From positions 62,001 through 126,000 of the forward strand of contig NZ_JAJVDH010000002.1 of assembly GCF_022758145.1 (NCBI RefSeq): a DNA stretch of 64,000 nt, given 5' to 3'. This stretch comes from Pontibacter vulgaris. Lineage in GTDB: Bacteria > Bacteroidota > Bacteroidia > Cytophagales > Hymenobacteraceae. Both the position numbers and the translations under genes were made by a program. The notes under the pieces were generated by a model. It worked only from the letters and a program-made list of their open reading frames with translations, was not told the DNA's origin and did not search any database. Every line of letters begins with the position of its first letter. Position 1 is the first letter of the stretch. Shown here one piece after another: positions 1 to 8,281 of this stretch.

Positions 1-1
1 A

Positions 2-1744
2 TCGTTTGAAGTATACCCCGGCGAGACAGTGGCTATAGTTGGGGAGTCTGGTTCAGGCAAATCGGTAACATCGCTTTCAGTAATGCGGCTTATCAATACA
101 CCGCCGGGCAGGATAGCAGGAGGAACGGCTATTTTCCAGTCAGAAAAGTTCGGGGAAGTAGACCTTTTCCAGTTGCCGGAAAAGCAGATGCAGCAGATCC
201 GAGGGAATGATATTTCGATGATATTTCAGGAGCCGATGTCGTCGCTGAACCCGGTTTATACTTGTGGAAAACAGGTAGCTGAGGTCTTGCTGCTCCATAC
301 TAATATTTCAGAAAAAGAAGCCAGAGAGCGAACTATAGCCCTTTTTGAGAAAGCAAAACTGCCACGGCCGGAGAAAATTTACAACGCTTATCCACATGAA
401 ATTTCGGGTGGGCAGAAGCAGCGCGTAATGATTGCCATGGCCATGGCCTGTGAACCAAGTATACTTATCGCCGATGAGCCAACTACTGCCCTGGACGTAA
501 CGGTACAGGCGCGAATGCTGCAATTAATAGATGAGCTACGTGTAAAAGAGAATACAGCTGTATTGTTCATCACCCACGATTTGGGTGTTGTGGCCGAGAT
601 TGCTGACCGCATATTGGTCATGTATAAAGGCAAACTTGTAGAGCAGGGTAAGGTGATGGATATCTTTACAAATCCGCAGCACCCCTATACCAAAGGGCTG
701 CTGGCCTGCCGACCGAAGCTATCAGCTAAAGCCCAGTCTATACTTCCTACTGTATCTGATTTTATGGTGGAAGACGAGTTTGGTGACATCATCGAAAGAA
801 AGCAGCAGGCATATGAGCCGTCGTTAGCCGATGTGGTGAACAGCTATGTAGGCACCGTTACCGATATAAAACACCAGCAGGAAAACCGCGAGAAGCCACC
901 GTTGCTTAAAGTAGAGAATTTGAAAGTATACTTCCCGATAAAAAAGGGTTTCTTTGGCCGTACTACTGATTATGTAAAGGCAGTAGATGGTGTAAGCTTT
1001 ACAGTTAATCCCGGCGAAACAATAGGTCTGGTTGGCGAATCGGGTTGTGGAAAAACTACATTGGGCCGTACCTTGCTTAGATTGGTAGAGCCAACAGAAG
1101 GAAGTATAATATTTAATGGCCGTGATATAGCCCAGCTTAGTTCAGAAGAGCTCCGCAAAAGCCGCCGCGATTTCCAAATGATCTTCCAGGATCCATATGC
1201 TTCGCTTAACCCGATGCATACTGTAGGCGAAGCTATCATGGAGCCGATGCGTGTGCATAACCTATATGCCAACGATAAAGAACGCAAAGCCAAAGCTATG
1301 GAACTGCTTGAGAAGGTGGGACTTCTGCCTGATCACTTCCAGCGTTATCCACATGAGTTTTCGGGCGGTCAGCGACAGCGTATATGTATTGCCAGGGCTT
1401 TAGCATTGCGACCAAAATGCATTATCTGCGATGAATCGGTATCGGCCTTAGATGTATCGGTGCAGGCGCAGGTACTTAATTTGCTGAACCAGCTGAAGCA
1501 AGAATTCCAGATAACCTATATCTTTATTACCCACGACCTGTCGGTTGCCAAGTATATGTCGGACCGTATTCTGGTAATGAGCAAAGGCCAGATCGTGGAG
1601 AGTGGTACTCCAGAGCAATTATACCTGAACCCAAAAGAGGAATACACCCGCACACTTATCAGCGCCATCCCGAAAGGCGAGCCAGAAGATATTATCAAAG
1701 CCCAACAGAAACGGGAGTTAATGAAAGCAGAAGCAGGAATTTAG
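2..1744 (+). CDS. Oligopeptide-type ABC importer, fused double ATP-binding protein (5' partial)
   Basis: Energises a dipeptide/oligopeptide-type ABC importer from the cytoplasmic face; two nucleotide-binding domains are fused in one chain, as in GsiA/YejF. The frame is open to the window edge, so the real start lies upstream. First domain: Walker A GESGSGKS at 41-64, signature SGGQKQR at 404-424, Walker B ILIADEPT at 461-484, then the oligopeptide-transporter tail (NPQHPYTKGLLACRP). Second domain: Walker A GESGCGKT at 1034-1057, signature SGGQRQR at 1361-1381, Walker B IICDES and tail NPKEEYTRTL. Both ATP sites look intact. No permease or binding protein gene is visible, so the substrate (peptide, nickel, glutathione or other) cannot be told. 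Confidence 0.93.
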   Translation, partial: SFEVYPGETVAIVGESGSGKSVTSLSVMRLINTPPGRIAGGTAIFQSEKFGEVDLFQLPEKQMQQIRGNDISMIFQEPMSSLNPVYTCGKQVAEVLLLHTNISEKEARERTIALFEKAKLPRPEKIYNAYPHEISGGQKQRVMIAMAMACEPSILIADEPTTALDVTVQARMLQLIDELRVKENTAVLFITHDLGVVAEIADRILVMYKGKLVEQGKVMDIFTNPQHPYTKGLLACRPKLSAKAQSILPTVSDFMVEDEFGDIIERKQQAYEPSLADVVNSYVGTVTDIKHQQENREKPPLLKVENLKVYFPIKKGFFGRTTDYVKAVDGVSFTVNPGETIGLVGESGCGKTTLGRTLLRLVEPTEGSIIFNGRDIAQLSSEELRKSRRDFQMIFQDPYASLNPMHTVGEAIMEPMRVHNLYANDKERKAKAMELLEKVGLLPDHFQRYPHEFSGGQRQRICIARALALRPKCIICDESVSALDVSVQAQVLNLLNQLKQEFQITYIFITHDLSVAKYMSDRILVMSKGQIVESGTPEQLYLNPKEEYTRTLISAIPKGEPEDIIKAQQKRELMKAEAGI

Positions 1745-1761
1745 TCCTAACCCAATAGAGT

Positions 1762-2037
1762 ATGGTAAATATTAATGGCATTGTAGCAGCAGTTTATTTG
1801 GCCATTTTTCTATTTACAATATGTATAGTAGTATTTCTGATTGTTGGCTACAAGGTTATTAAGCATAGAAACAAGGTAATTGCCTCTTTATACTTCTTGA
1901 TTTCTCCTGCTTTTATACTTATCGGGATAGCTTTAACTAAATGGCTTCATAATCCTGACTTCATATTAGCCACATTATTTCTTCTGCTATTTTTTAATTC
2001 CTTATTTCTGCCCTTATCTAAGCGATATATTGACTAG
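1762..2037 (+). CDS. Small integral membrane protein, unknown function
   Basis: 91 residues, not recognised. Three hydrophobic stretches are visible: residues about 8-30, 42-60 and 68-84, with a basic loop (KVIKHRNK) between the first two, so three transmembrane helices are likely. It starts 17 bp after the ABC ATPase stop and may be co-transcribed with it. It is more AT-rich than its neighbours. No signal peptide cleavage site, lipobox or catalytic motif is visible. It could be a real small membrane protein or a lineage-specific gene. Confidence 0.6.
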   Translation: MVNINGIVAAVYLAIFLFTICIVVFLIVGYKVIKHRNKVIASLYFLISPAFILIGIALTKWLHNPDFILATLFLLLFFNSLFLPLSKRYID

Positions 2038-2211
2038 TAAACGCAAACTCTTCCCACTTATATAGAAATTTCTCTATAAATTGACGTCAAATTGCTTAAT
2101 GCTTTAGCCTTGCCTTACCCAAAAGGCGTATAGTACCTAAATTATTCTAGCTAAAGTTTATAAATGGTTATGGTTGCAAAGGGCAGCCGGGCCATAGAGA
2201 TACCTACATAC

Positions 2212-4545
2212 ATGAGAAGTAAATTCAACAAAAGAAACGACAGAGCCGAAGACGGCGCCAGTGGAAAAAAAGCCGGAAGAGGTTCATCAGCGAGAGGCGA
2301 TAGAGAAGGAGCAGCAAGGGGAAGAGATTCGGAGAGAAGTGGTTCTTCTAAAAGAGGTTCGTCCAGAGGAGGCGGATCAGGGCGCGGAGGTTTCCAGTCA
2401 AGAGGAGGCGAGTCCGGAGGCAGAGGCAGTGGCCTTAAAGGCATGAAGGGCAAAGTATACGAAACGTTTGCCCAATCCCCGGATGTGGCTTTAAGCTATC
2501 GGCAGGTATTCCGCAGGCTGGGCGCTACCAGCAAAGCTGCCCGCCTTGAAATAGACGAATGTCTTAAATCATTGAAAAAAGATGGCAGGCTAATCGCGGT
2601 GGATGATGATAAATTCATGCTCAACCTGCGCGTAAATATTATAACGGGTAAAGTAGACCTGGCCAATAGCAAGTATGCATACATTGTATCGGAAGAAACC
2701 GATGACGATGTGCGTGTTTTCAGGGAACACCTGAAGTATGCCATGCATGGCGATATTGTAAAAGTAGAAGTGCTGCCAACAGTGCGCGGCGGCCGCCAGG
2801 AAGGTATAGTTGTAGAAATATTAGAACGCCAGCGCGAAGAACTGGTGGGTATTATGCAGCTTACCAAAAATTTTGGCTTTGTGGTGCCCGATTTCAAACG
2901 CTTATACTTTGATGTGTTTGTGGGCGAGAGTGGGCTGAACAATGCCCAGAATGGTGATAAGGTACTGGTAAAAATTATTGATTGGCCGGATAGCCCTGAT
3001 AAAAACCCAACCGGGGAAGTAATTCGTGTGTTTGGCCCGGCGGGTGAGAACGAAGCTGAGATTCACTCTATTATGGCTGAGTTCGGGTTGCCGTTCGAGT
3101 TTCCGGAAGCCATAGAGGCAGAGTCTGAAGAAATTTCAGATAAGATCACCACTGCAGAAATAAACAAACGCCGCGATTTCAGGGATGTAACCACATTTAC
3201 TATAGATCCGGCAGATGCGAAAGACTTTGATGATGCCCTTTCTATCCGGAAACTGGAAAATGGTAACTGGGAAATAGGCGTGCACATTGCCGATGTTACA
3301 CATTACGTACACCCGAAAACCCTGCTCGAAAAAGAAGCTTTCCATAGAGCTACCTCAGTTTACCTGGTAGACCGTACCATCCCGATGTTGCCCGAGCGCT
3401 TGTCTAACGGCTTATGCTCGCTTCGCCCTAACGAAGAAAAGCTAACCTTCTCAGTTGTTTTTGAGCTCGATGATAACGGCAAACTATACGATACCTGGTA
3501 TGGCCGCACGGTCATTTATTCTGATCGCCGGTTTGCTTACGAAGAGGCACAGGAACGCATCGAAACAGGCGAGGGAGACTTTGCTGAAGAGATAAACGTG
3601 CTGAACAACATCGCTAAAAAGCTAAAAGATAAACGCTTTAAGAATGGTGCCATCAGCTTCGAAACAACCGAGGTAAAGTTTAAGCTCGATGAAAAAGGCA
3701 AGCCACTTTATATCTATGTTAAAGAGCGCAAGGATGCCCACAAACTTATAGAGGAATTCATGTTGCTGGCCAACAGAAAGGTAGCTGAGTTTGTTTACAA
3801 CCTGGGCAAAGGCAAACGCCGCCCAACTATGGTTTACCGTACGCACGGCTCCCCGGATCCTGATAAGCTGAGCACTTTCTCTATATTTGCCCGCAAGTTT
3901 GGTTATAAAGTAGACCCGGATGGAGACATCTCAACTGAACTAAATACACTGGCAGAAGAAACAGAAGGCAAGCCGGAGCAAAGCGTGCTGCAGAACCTGG
4001 CTATCCGAACAATGGCGAAGGCAAAGTATAGCACTGAGCCGGAAGGTCACTTTGGTCTGGCATTCGATCATTATTCTCACTTTACTTCGCCCATACGCCG
4101 CTACCCGGATATGATGGCGCACCGCCTGTTGCAGCATTACCTGGATGGAGGCTCATCGGCAGAGAAAGAAGAGTTCGAAGAGCGCTGCCGCCATTCTTCT
4201 GACATGGAAAAACGCGCCGCCGATGCCGAGCGTGCCTCTATCAAGTATAAGCAGGTAGAGTTTATGAAAGATACTATCGGCAACGAGTACAAAGGTATAG
4301 TGTCTGGTGTTACAGAATGGGGTATATTTGTGGAGATCGAGGAGAATAAATGCGAAGGCATGGTGCGTCTGTCAGACCTGAACGACGATTACTATGAGCT
4401 GGATGCAAATAATTACCGCATCATAGGCCGCCAGAGCAAGCGCATTATTTCTTTTGGAGATGAGGTGCTGGTACGTGTAAAAAGTGCCAATCTTGCCGAG
4501 CGTACCATCGATCTGGAACTAATAAAAACCCTGAAACAACACTAA
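2212..4545 (+). CDS. rnr: Ribonuclease R
   Basis: A 3'-5' processive exoribonuclease of the RNB family, acting on structured RNA in the cytoplasm. Order of parts: a disordered N-terminal tail of about 75 residues very rich in Arg, Gly and Ser; a winged-helix-like region; cold-shock OB domains; the RNB catalytic domain with the acidic motif DPADAKDFDDALS near residues 332-345 of the 777-residue form; and a C-terminal S1 domain starting near GNEYKGIVSGVTEWG. An upstream in-frame ATG at 2164 would add 16 residues; ATG 2212 is preferred because the basic tail MRSKFNKRN starts there, but this is a judgement. The polyprenyl synthase gene follows after 7 bp, suggesting one transcript. Confidence 0.95.
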   Translation: MRSKFNKRNDRAEDGASGKKAGRGSSARGDREGAARGRDSERSGSSKRGSSRGGGSGRGGFQSRGGESGGRGSGLKGMKGKVYETFAQSPDVALSYRQVFRRLGATSKAARLEIDECLKSLKKDGRLIAVDDDKFMLNLRVNIITGKVDLANSKYAYIVSEETDDDVRVFREHLKYAMHGDIVKVEVLPTVRGGRQEGIVVEILERQREELVGIMQLTKNFGFVVPDFKRLYFDVFVGESGLNNAQNGDKVLVKIIDWPDSPDKNPTGEVIRVFGPAGENEAEIHSIMAEFGLPFEFPEAIEAESEEISDKITTAEINKRRDFRDVTTFTIDPADAKDFDDALSIRKLENGNWEIGVHIADVTHYVHPKTLLEKEAFHRATSVYLVDRTIPMLPERLSNGLCSLRPNEEKLTFSVVFELDDNGKLYDTWYGRTVIYSDRRFAYEEAQERIETGEGDFAEEINVLNNIAKKLKDKRFKNGAISFETTEVKFKLDEKGKPLYIYVKERKDAHKLIEEFMLLANRKVAEFVYNLGKGKRRPTMVYRTHGSPDPDKLSTFSIFARKFGYKVDPDGDISTELNTLAEETEGKPEQSVLQNLAIRTMAKAKYSTEPEGHFGLAFDHYSHFTSPIRRYPDMMAHRLLQHYLDGGSSAEKEEFEERCRHSSDMEKRAADAERASIKYKQVEFMKDTIGNEYKGIVSGVTEWGIFVEIEENKCEGMVRLSDLNDDYYELDANNYRIIGRQSKRIISFGDEVLVRVKSANLAERTIDLELIKTLKQH

Positions 4546-4552
4546 ACACCCA

Positions 4553-5527
4553 GTGGATATCTCACGCCTTTCAGACAAGATAAACCATACGCTTACTACC
4601 TTACATTACGGCGACAACCCGGCGGAGTTGTACGAGCCTATACGCTATATTATGGCGCTGGGCGGTAAAAGAATAAGGCCTCTTTTAGTGCTTCTGGCTG
4701 CAGAAATGTATGATGATAATGTGGAAAACGCTCTTTTGCCCGCTGCGGCAGTAGAGGTTTTCCACAACTTCACGCTCATGCACGACGACATCATGGACCG
4801 TGCTCCATTGCGCCGTGGTAAGCCAACCGTACACGAAAAATGGAATGCCAACATAGCCATACTTTCCGGCGATGTAATGCTGGTGCGTGCTTACCAGTTA
4901 CTGTTGCAGGTAGAGCAGAATAAGCTGGCAAAAGTGCTGGAGCTGTTCAGCAAAACTGCCGCCGAAGTATGCGAAGGCCAGCAGCACGACATGAATTTTG
5001 AGCAGCGCGAGCAGGTAAGCATTCAGGAATACATCCGGATGATTACGCTGAAAACAGCGGTCCTTCTTGGTTTCAGTTTAGAGTTGGGAGCTATACTTCA
5101 GGGCGCGCCTGATTCGGATGCCGAACACCTGAAGCTTTTTGGTAACAACATTGGCATTGCTTTTCAATTGCGCGATGATTTGCTGGATGTGTATGGCGAC
5201 AAAGACAAGTTTGGCAAACAGGTAGGCGGCGATATTCTCTCTGATAAAAAGACTTTCCTGATGCTGACAGCACTGGAAAAAGCGAACCAGGAGCAACTGC
5301 AAACAATAATTAGCTGGCGCAACAGAACAGGAGCCGACACTGCCGAAGAAAAAGTGAAAGCCATCACCAAAGTATACGATGAGCTTCAGATCCGGCAGCA
5401 AACCGAACAGCAGATTGATTTATACTTTAAAAATGCCATCCATCATCTGGATGCCGTGCAGGTAACAGAAGAGCGTAAAGCAACGCTACGCGGCCTGGCC
5501 CTGCAACTGATGGAGCGGGATAGTTAA
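4553..5527 (+). CDS. Polyprenyl (isoprenyl) diphosphate synthase
   Basis: Trans-prenyltransferase that extends allylic diphosphates with isopentenyl diphosphate, probably making the quinone side chain or farnesyl/geranylgeranyl diphosphate. 324 residues, with the two Mg-binding Asp motifs: DDIMD at residues 78-82 followed by RRGKPTVH, and DDLLDVYGD at 208-216. The conserved GGKRIRP is near residue 38. Start codon is GTG, 7 bp after the RNase R stop. Residues just before the first DDxxD (HNFTLMH) suggest a medium or long product, but chain length cannot be settled by eye. Confidence 0.9.
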   Translation: MDISRLSDKINHTLTTLHYGDNPAELYEPIRYIMALGGKRIRPLLVLLAAEMYDDNVENALLPAAAVEVFHNFTLMHDDIMDRAPLRRGKPTVHEKWNANIAILSGDVMLVRAYQLLLQVEQNKLAKVLELFSKTAAEVCEGQQHDMNFEQREQVSIQEYIRMITLKTAVLLGFSLELGAILQGAPDSDAEHLKLFGNNIGIAFQLRDDLLDVYGDKDKFGKQVGGDILSDKKTFLMLTALEKANQEQLQTIISWRNRTGADTAEEKVKAITKVYDELQIRQQTEQQIDLYFKNAIHHLDAVQVTEERKATLRGLALQLMERDS

Positions 5528-5620
5528 GATTTGGAAATTTGAAGATGGTAGAATTTGAAAATGTTTCTCATCTTACACCTGTATTCAAAATTCAGTTATT
5601 CATTCATTCAAAATTAACCA
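5528..5620. repeat. Degenerate intergenic inverted repeat of the 'TTTGAAAATTTGAAGATG' kind
   Basis: The 93 bp between the polyprenyl synthase and the rhomboid gene are an A/T-rich run of short words (ATTTGGAAATTTGAAGATG, GAATTTGAAAATG, then CATCTT and TTCAAAATT in opposite orientation). This resembles the degenerate simple intergenic repeats common in Bacteroidota. No gene or clear terminator is seen. Confidence 0.45.
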
Positions 5621-6244
5621 ATGAGCATCACCCTCATCCTGATTATACTTACTGTCGGAATTTCCTGGTACGCCTGGAAAAACCATGACCTGATGCATCG
5701 TTGGATTTTCCAGCCGTATGCCGTGCAGCGCGATAATTCCTGGCACCGTTTCCTTACATCAGGTTTCCTGCATGCCGATTTCTCGCACTTGTTCTTTAAC
5801 ATGTTCACGCTGTTCTTTTTCGGGAGAGCGGTAGAAATGACATTTATAGGCTTGTTCGGGCCTGTAACTGGCGTGCTTTTATACTTACTTATTTACCTTG
5901 GCGGCATTATTATATCAGATGTGCCAACTTACCTGAAACATCGCAACGACCCGGCTTACCGCGCGCTTGGAGCATCTGGCGGAGTTGCTTCTGTGGTATT
6001 TTCCAGCATCCTGTTTTACCCAACACAGGATATTTGCCTATATGCTATACTTTGCCTGCCTGGTTTTATACTTGGTGTAATTTACCTGATCTATTCTTAT
6101 TATTCGGGCAAGCGTATGGGCGATAACATTAACCACGATGCTCACTTTTATGGCGCTGTGTATGGTCTGTTACTAACATTAGTTTTGTTTCCGGCGGCAG
6201 GGCCAAATTTTGTGGAGCAGATCAGTAACTGGCGTATGTTCTAA
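5621..6244 (+). CDS. Rhomboid family intramembrane serine protease
   Basis: Membrane-embedded serine protease cutting transmembrane segments of other proteins. 207 residues with about six hydrophobic segments. The nucleophile motif GASG is seen with Ser near residue 119, followed by the hydrophobic helix GVASVVFSSIL; the catalytic His is near residue 175 in HDAHFYGAVYG. The L1-loop type sequence FLTSGFLHADFSHLFFNMFTL is near residue 44. The fold is therefore complete. Stand-alone gene, no operon partner is obvious. The substrate is unknown. Confidence 0.9.
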   Translation: MSITLILIILTVGISWYAWKNHDLMHRWIFQPYAVQRDNSWHRFLTSGFLHADFSHLFFNMFTLFFFGRAVEMTFIGLFGPVTGVLLYLLIYLGGIIISDVPTYLKHRNDPAYRALGASGGVASVVFSSILFYPTQDICLYAILCLPGFILGVIYLIYSYYSGKRMGDNINHDAHFYGAVYGLLLTLVLFPAAGPNFVEQISNWRMF

Positions 6245-6329
6245 TCATTAGTATTATTTGCATCACATTTCCTGTAAGCTTTAGCTATAAACTTTAGGAT
6301 CTCGTATAAATCGCTATAAATGAGCATTT

Positions 6330-6821
6330 ATGCGTATGAATATTGATCCTAAAAATATAACGATAAAATTTCTGGTAATAGGGCTGCTTCTGGTTGTAAT
6401 GCAACCAGTGCATGCTCTTAACGCCATCTGCGTGCAGCAACAGCAACCTGTTACGCTGCTCGAGCAGATCATGAAAGACAGGCCGGTATTGGTACAATTG
6501 CTAACTACTGCAGGTTATGCACCTCTGCTTACCGGCGATGCCCCTTATACTTTGCTTGCCCCACCTGAGCAGGATATAAAAGCTCTGAAAAATGAATCTC
6601 CGGAAAAAATCAGGGCTATAATGGCGGGCTATATTCTTAAAGGTAAACACATTGAAAAGAGCCTGAAAGATGGTACTAAAGTAGAAACACTGGCAGGTAC
6701 ATCTTTATCTATTTACCGCAAGGATGGCCATACTTTGATAAATGGGGTGCGTATTACCCATCCTGATAACGATTGTAAAAACGGTGTTATACATGGTTTG
6801 GCCGGCGCTCTGAACTCATAA
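6330..6821 (+). CDS. Fasciclin (FAS1) domain exported protein
   Basis: 163 residues: an N-terminal signal segment (FLVIGLLLVVMQPVHA, residues about 15-30) followed by one FAS1 domain. FAS1 hallmarks are YTLLAPPEQDIKAL (H1-type motif, about residues 71-84), YILKGKHI, and the C-terminal NGVRITHPDNDCKNGVIHGL. FAS1 domains act in adhesion or as extracellular ligand-binding modules; the exact role here is unknown. The glycerophosphodiesterase gene starts 6 bp after its stop, so the two are probably co-transcribed. Confidence 0.82.
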   Translation: MRMNIDPKNITIKFLVIGLLLVVMQPVHALNAICVQQQQPVTLLEQIMKDRPVLVQLLTTAGYAPLLTGDAPYTLLAPPEQDIKALKNESPEKIRAIMAGYILKGKHIEKSLKDGTKVETLAGTSLSIYRKDGHTLINGVRITHPDNDCKNGVIHGLAGALNS

Positions 6822-6827
6822 ACAAGT

Positions 6828-7688
6828 ATGGTAAATGGAGTTTGGCCGCAGGTGCATGGCCACCGTGGCTGCCGCGGGCTGATGCCTGAAAATACCATAG
6901 CTGCCTGCCTGAAAGCTGTAGACCTAGGCGTTGATGCCCTGGAGCTGGACGTGGTAATAACTTATGACCGGCAGGTGCTTGTATCGCACGAAGCATACTT
7001 TTCATCTGAGTTTTGCCTGCTGCCAGATGGAAGCCCTATTTCTCCTTTCCAGGAAAAAGATCATAATATTTTCCGGCTGCCTTACTCCCAGATCAAACTG
7101 TATGATAGTGGCAGCAAACTACACCCGCGTTTTCCGGCACAGGAAAAAATGCGCACCCATAAACCTTTGTTACAGGAAGTAATTGCAGCGGTAGAGCAAC
7201 ATGTGTTGGTACATAATCTTCGGCCTGTCGGGTATAATATCGAGCTGAAATCTTTTCCGGAAGGAGATCATATTTTTCATCTTCCGCCGGAGGAGTTTAC
7301 AGAGTTGGTAATGCAGGTTTTACAGGAGCAGCAGGTTACAGAACGCTGCATGATACAGTCTTTTGATAAAAGGCCTTTGCAGATATTGCACCGATTTTAT
7401 CCGGAGATAAAGCTTGGCCTGCTTGTAGAAGATGATCTGCCTACGGAATGGCACTTGCAGGCGCTTGGTTTTTACCCCTATGCTTATAACCCGCAGTATA
7501 AATTATTAACCCGCGACCTGGTAAATTTTATAAAAGCAAAAGGCATGCGAATCTGTACCTGGACAGTAAATGAACCTGAGCATGTTAAGGAGTTACTGGA
7601 GATGGGCGTTGATGCCATCATTACCGACTTTCCTGATTTTGCTGTTGGGTTGTGCCAATTATATAGGAATGGAGCTACAAATCCTTAG
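6828..7688 (+). CDS. Glycerophosphodiester phosphodiesterase family protein
   Basis: GDPD-family TIM-barrel enzyme that hydrolyses glycerophosphodiesters to glycerol-3-phosphate and an alcohol. Seen: HGHRGCRGLMPENT (residues about 10-23) with the catalytic His and metal-site Glu, ELDVVITYD (metal-binding Glu/Asp), the second catalytic His in VSHEAYF, an internal NIELKSFP, and the C-terminal CTWTVNEPEHVKELLEMGVD followed by DAIITDFPD. 286 residues. No signal peptide is visible, so it looks cytoplasmic unless the start lies elsewhere. It follows the FAS1 gene by 6 bp. Confidence 0.92.
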   Translation: MVNGVWPQVHGHRGCRGLMPENTIAACLKAVDLGVDALELDVVITYDRQVLVSHEAYFSSEFCLLPDGSPISPFQEKDHNIFRLPYSQIKLYDSGSKLHPRFPAQEKMRTHKPLLQEVIAAVEQHVLVHNLRPVGYNIELKSFPEGDHIFHLPPEEFTELVMQVLQEQQVTERCMIQSFDKRPLQILHRFYPEIKLGLLVEDDLPTEWHLQALGFYPYAYNPQYKLLTRDLVNFIKAKGMRICTWTVNEPEHVKELLEMGVDAIITDFPDFAVGLCQLYRNGATNP

Positions 7689-7734
7689 CTAAGTATAAAG
7701 CACCAACACAGAGCCTGCGTATACATCACGAGCC

Positions 7735-8175
7735 ATGTTAATCGCTAACCACAATACCGCCCCGGATGACGCACGAATAGAGGTTGCTAAAAACCTATGT
7801 TACGAGATATACTTTAGCATGGGTAAGAACAGGGCATACCTTACTTTAAAAGGTTTCTGGAAATCGAAGCAGGTTGTGGCTGGTTACCTCGAAGATCTGA
7901 AGAAATTACTGGTGCTGACTGAACCTGGGTTTACCATACTTACAGACCAGAGCCAGTTAGTTACGCATCCGCAGGAATTAAACGACCTGCATCTGGAAGC
8001 ACAACGCTTGATGGTAAAAGAAGGTGTGCAGCAAGTGGCCCACATTATGCCTTCAGATAAAATTGCAAGCCTGCAGGTAAATGCCATTGCAGACCAGACA
8101 GGGCTCCCCATTTCTAAATTCGCAACTATAGAAGAGGCTGAAACGTGGCTCGATAACACGGTTTCTTTTGAATAA
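7735..8175 (+). CDS. STAS/SpoIIAA-like small protein, function unknown
   Basis: 146 residues, soluble, no signal or membrane segment. The alternating pattern of the middle part (YLTLKGFWKSKQVVAGYLEDL, then FTILTDQSQL) and the C-terminal ATIEEAETWLD recall SpoIIAA/STAS-like proteins of Bacteroidota that are usually annotated hypothetical. No phosphorylatable Ser motif of anti-sigma antagonists can be pointed out with confidence. It lies between the GDPD gene and a convergent ABC exporter gene, about 100 bp away, with no clear terminator between. Confidence 0.6.
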   Translation: MLIANHNTAPDDARIEVAKNLCYEIYFSMGKNRAYLTLKGFWKSKQVVAGYLEDLKKLLVLTEPGFTILTDQSQLVTHPQELNDLHLEAQRLMVKEGVQQVAHIMPSDKIASLQVNAIADQTGLPISKFATIEEAETWLDNTVSFE

Positions 8176-8281
8176 TCGTTAATCTATACTTTAAGTTGGC
8201 TGCTGCACATGTTCCACGTGTGACGAATTTGTGTTGATCTCTAGTACGAGTATAACCTAAAACTGAATTCCTGGGCCAGTA

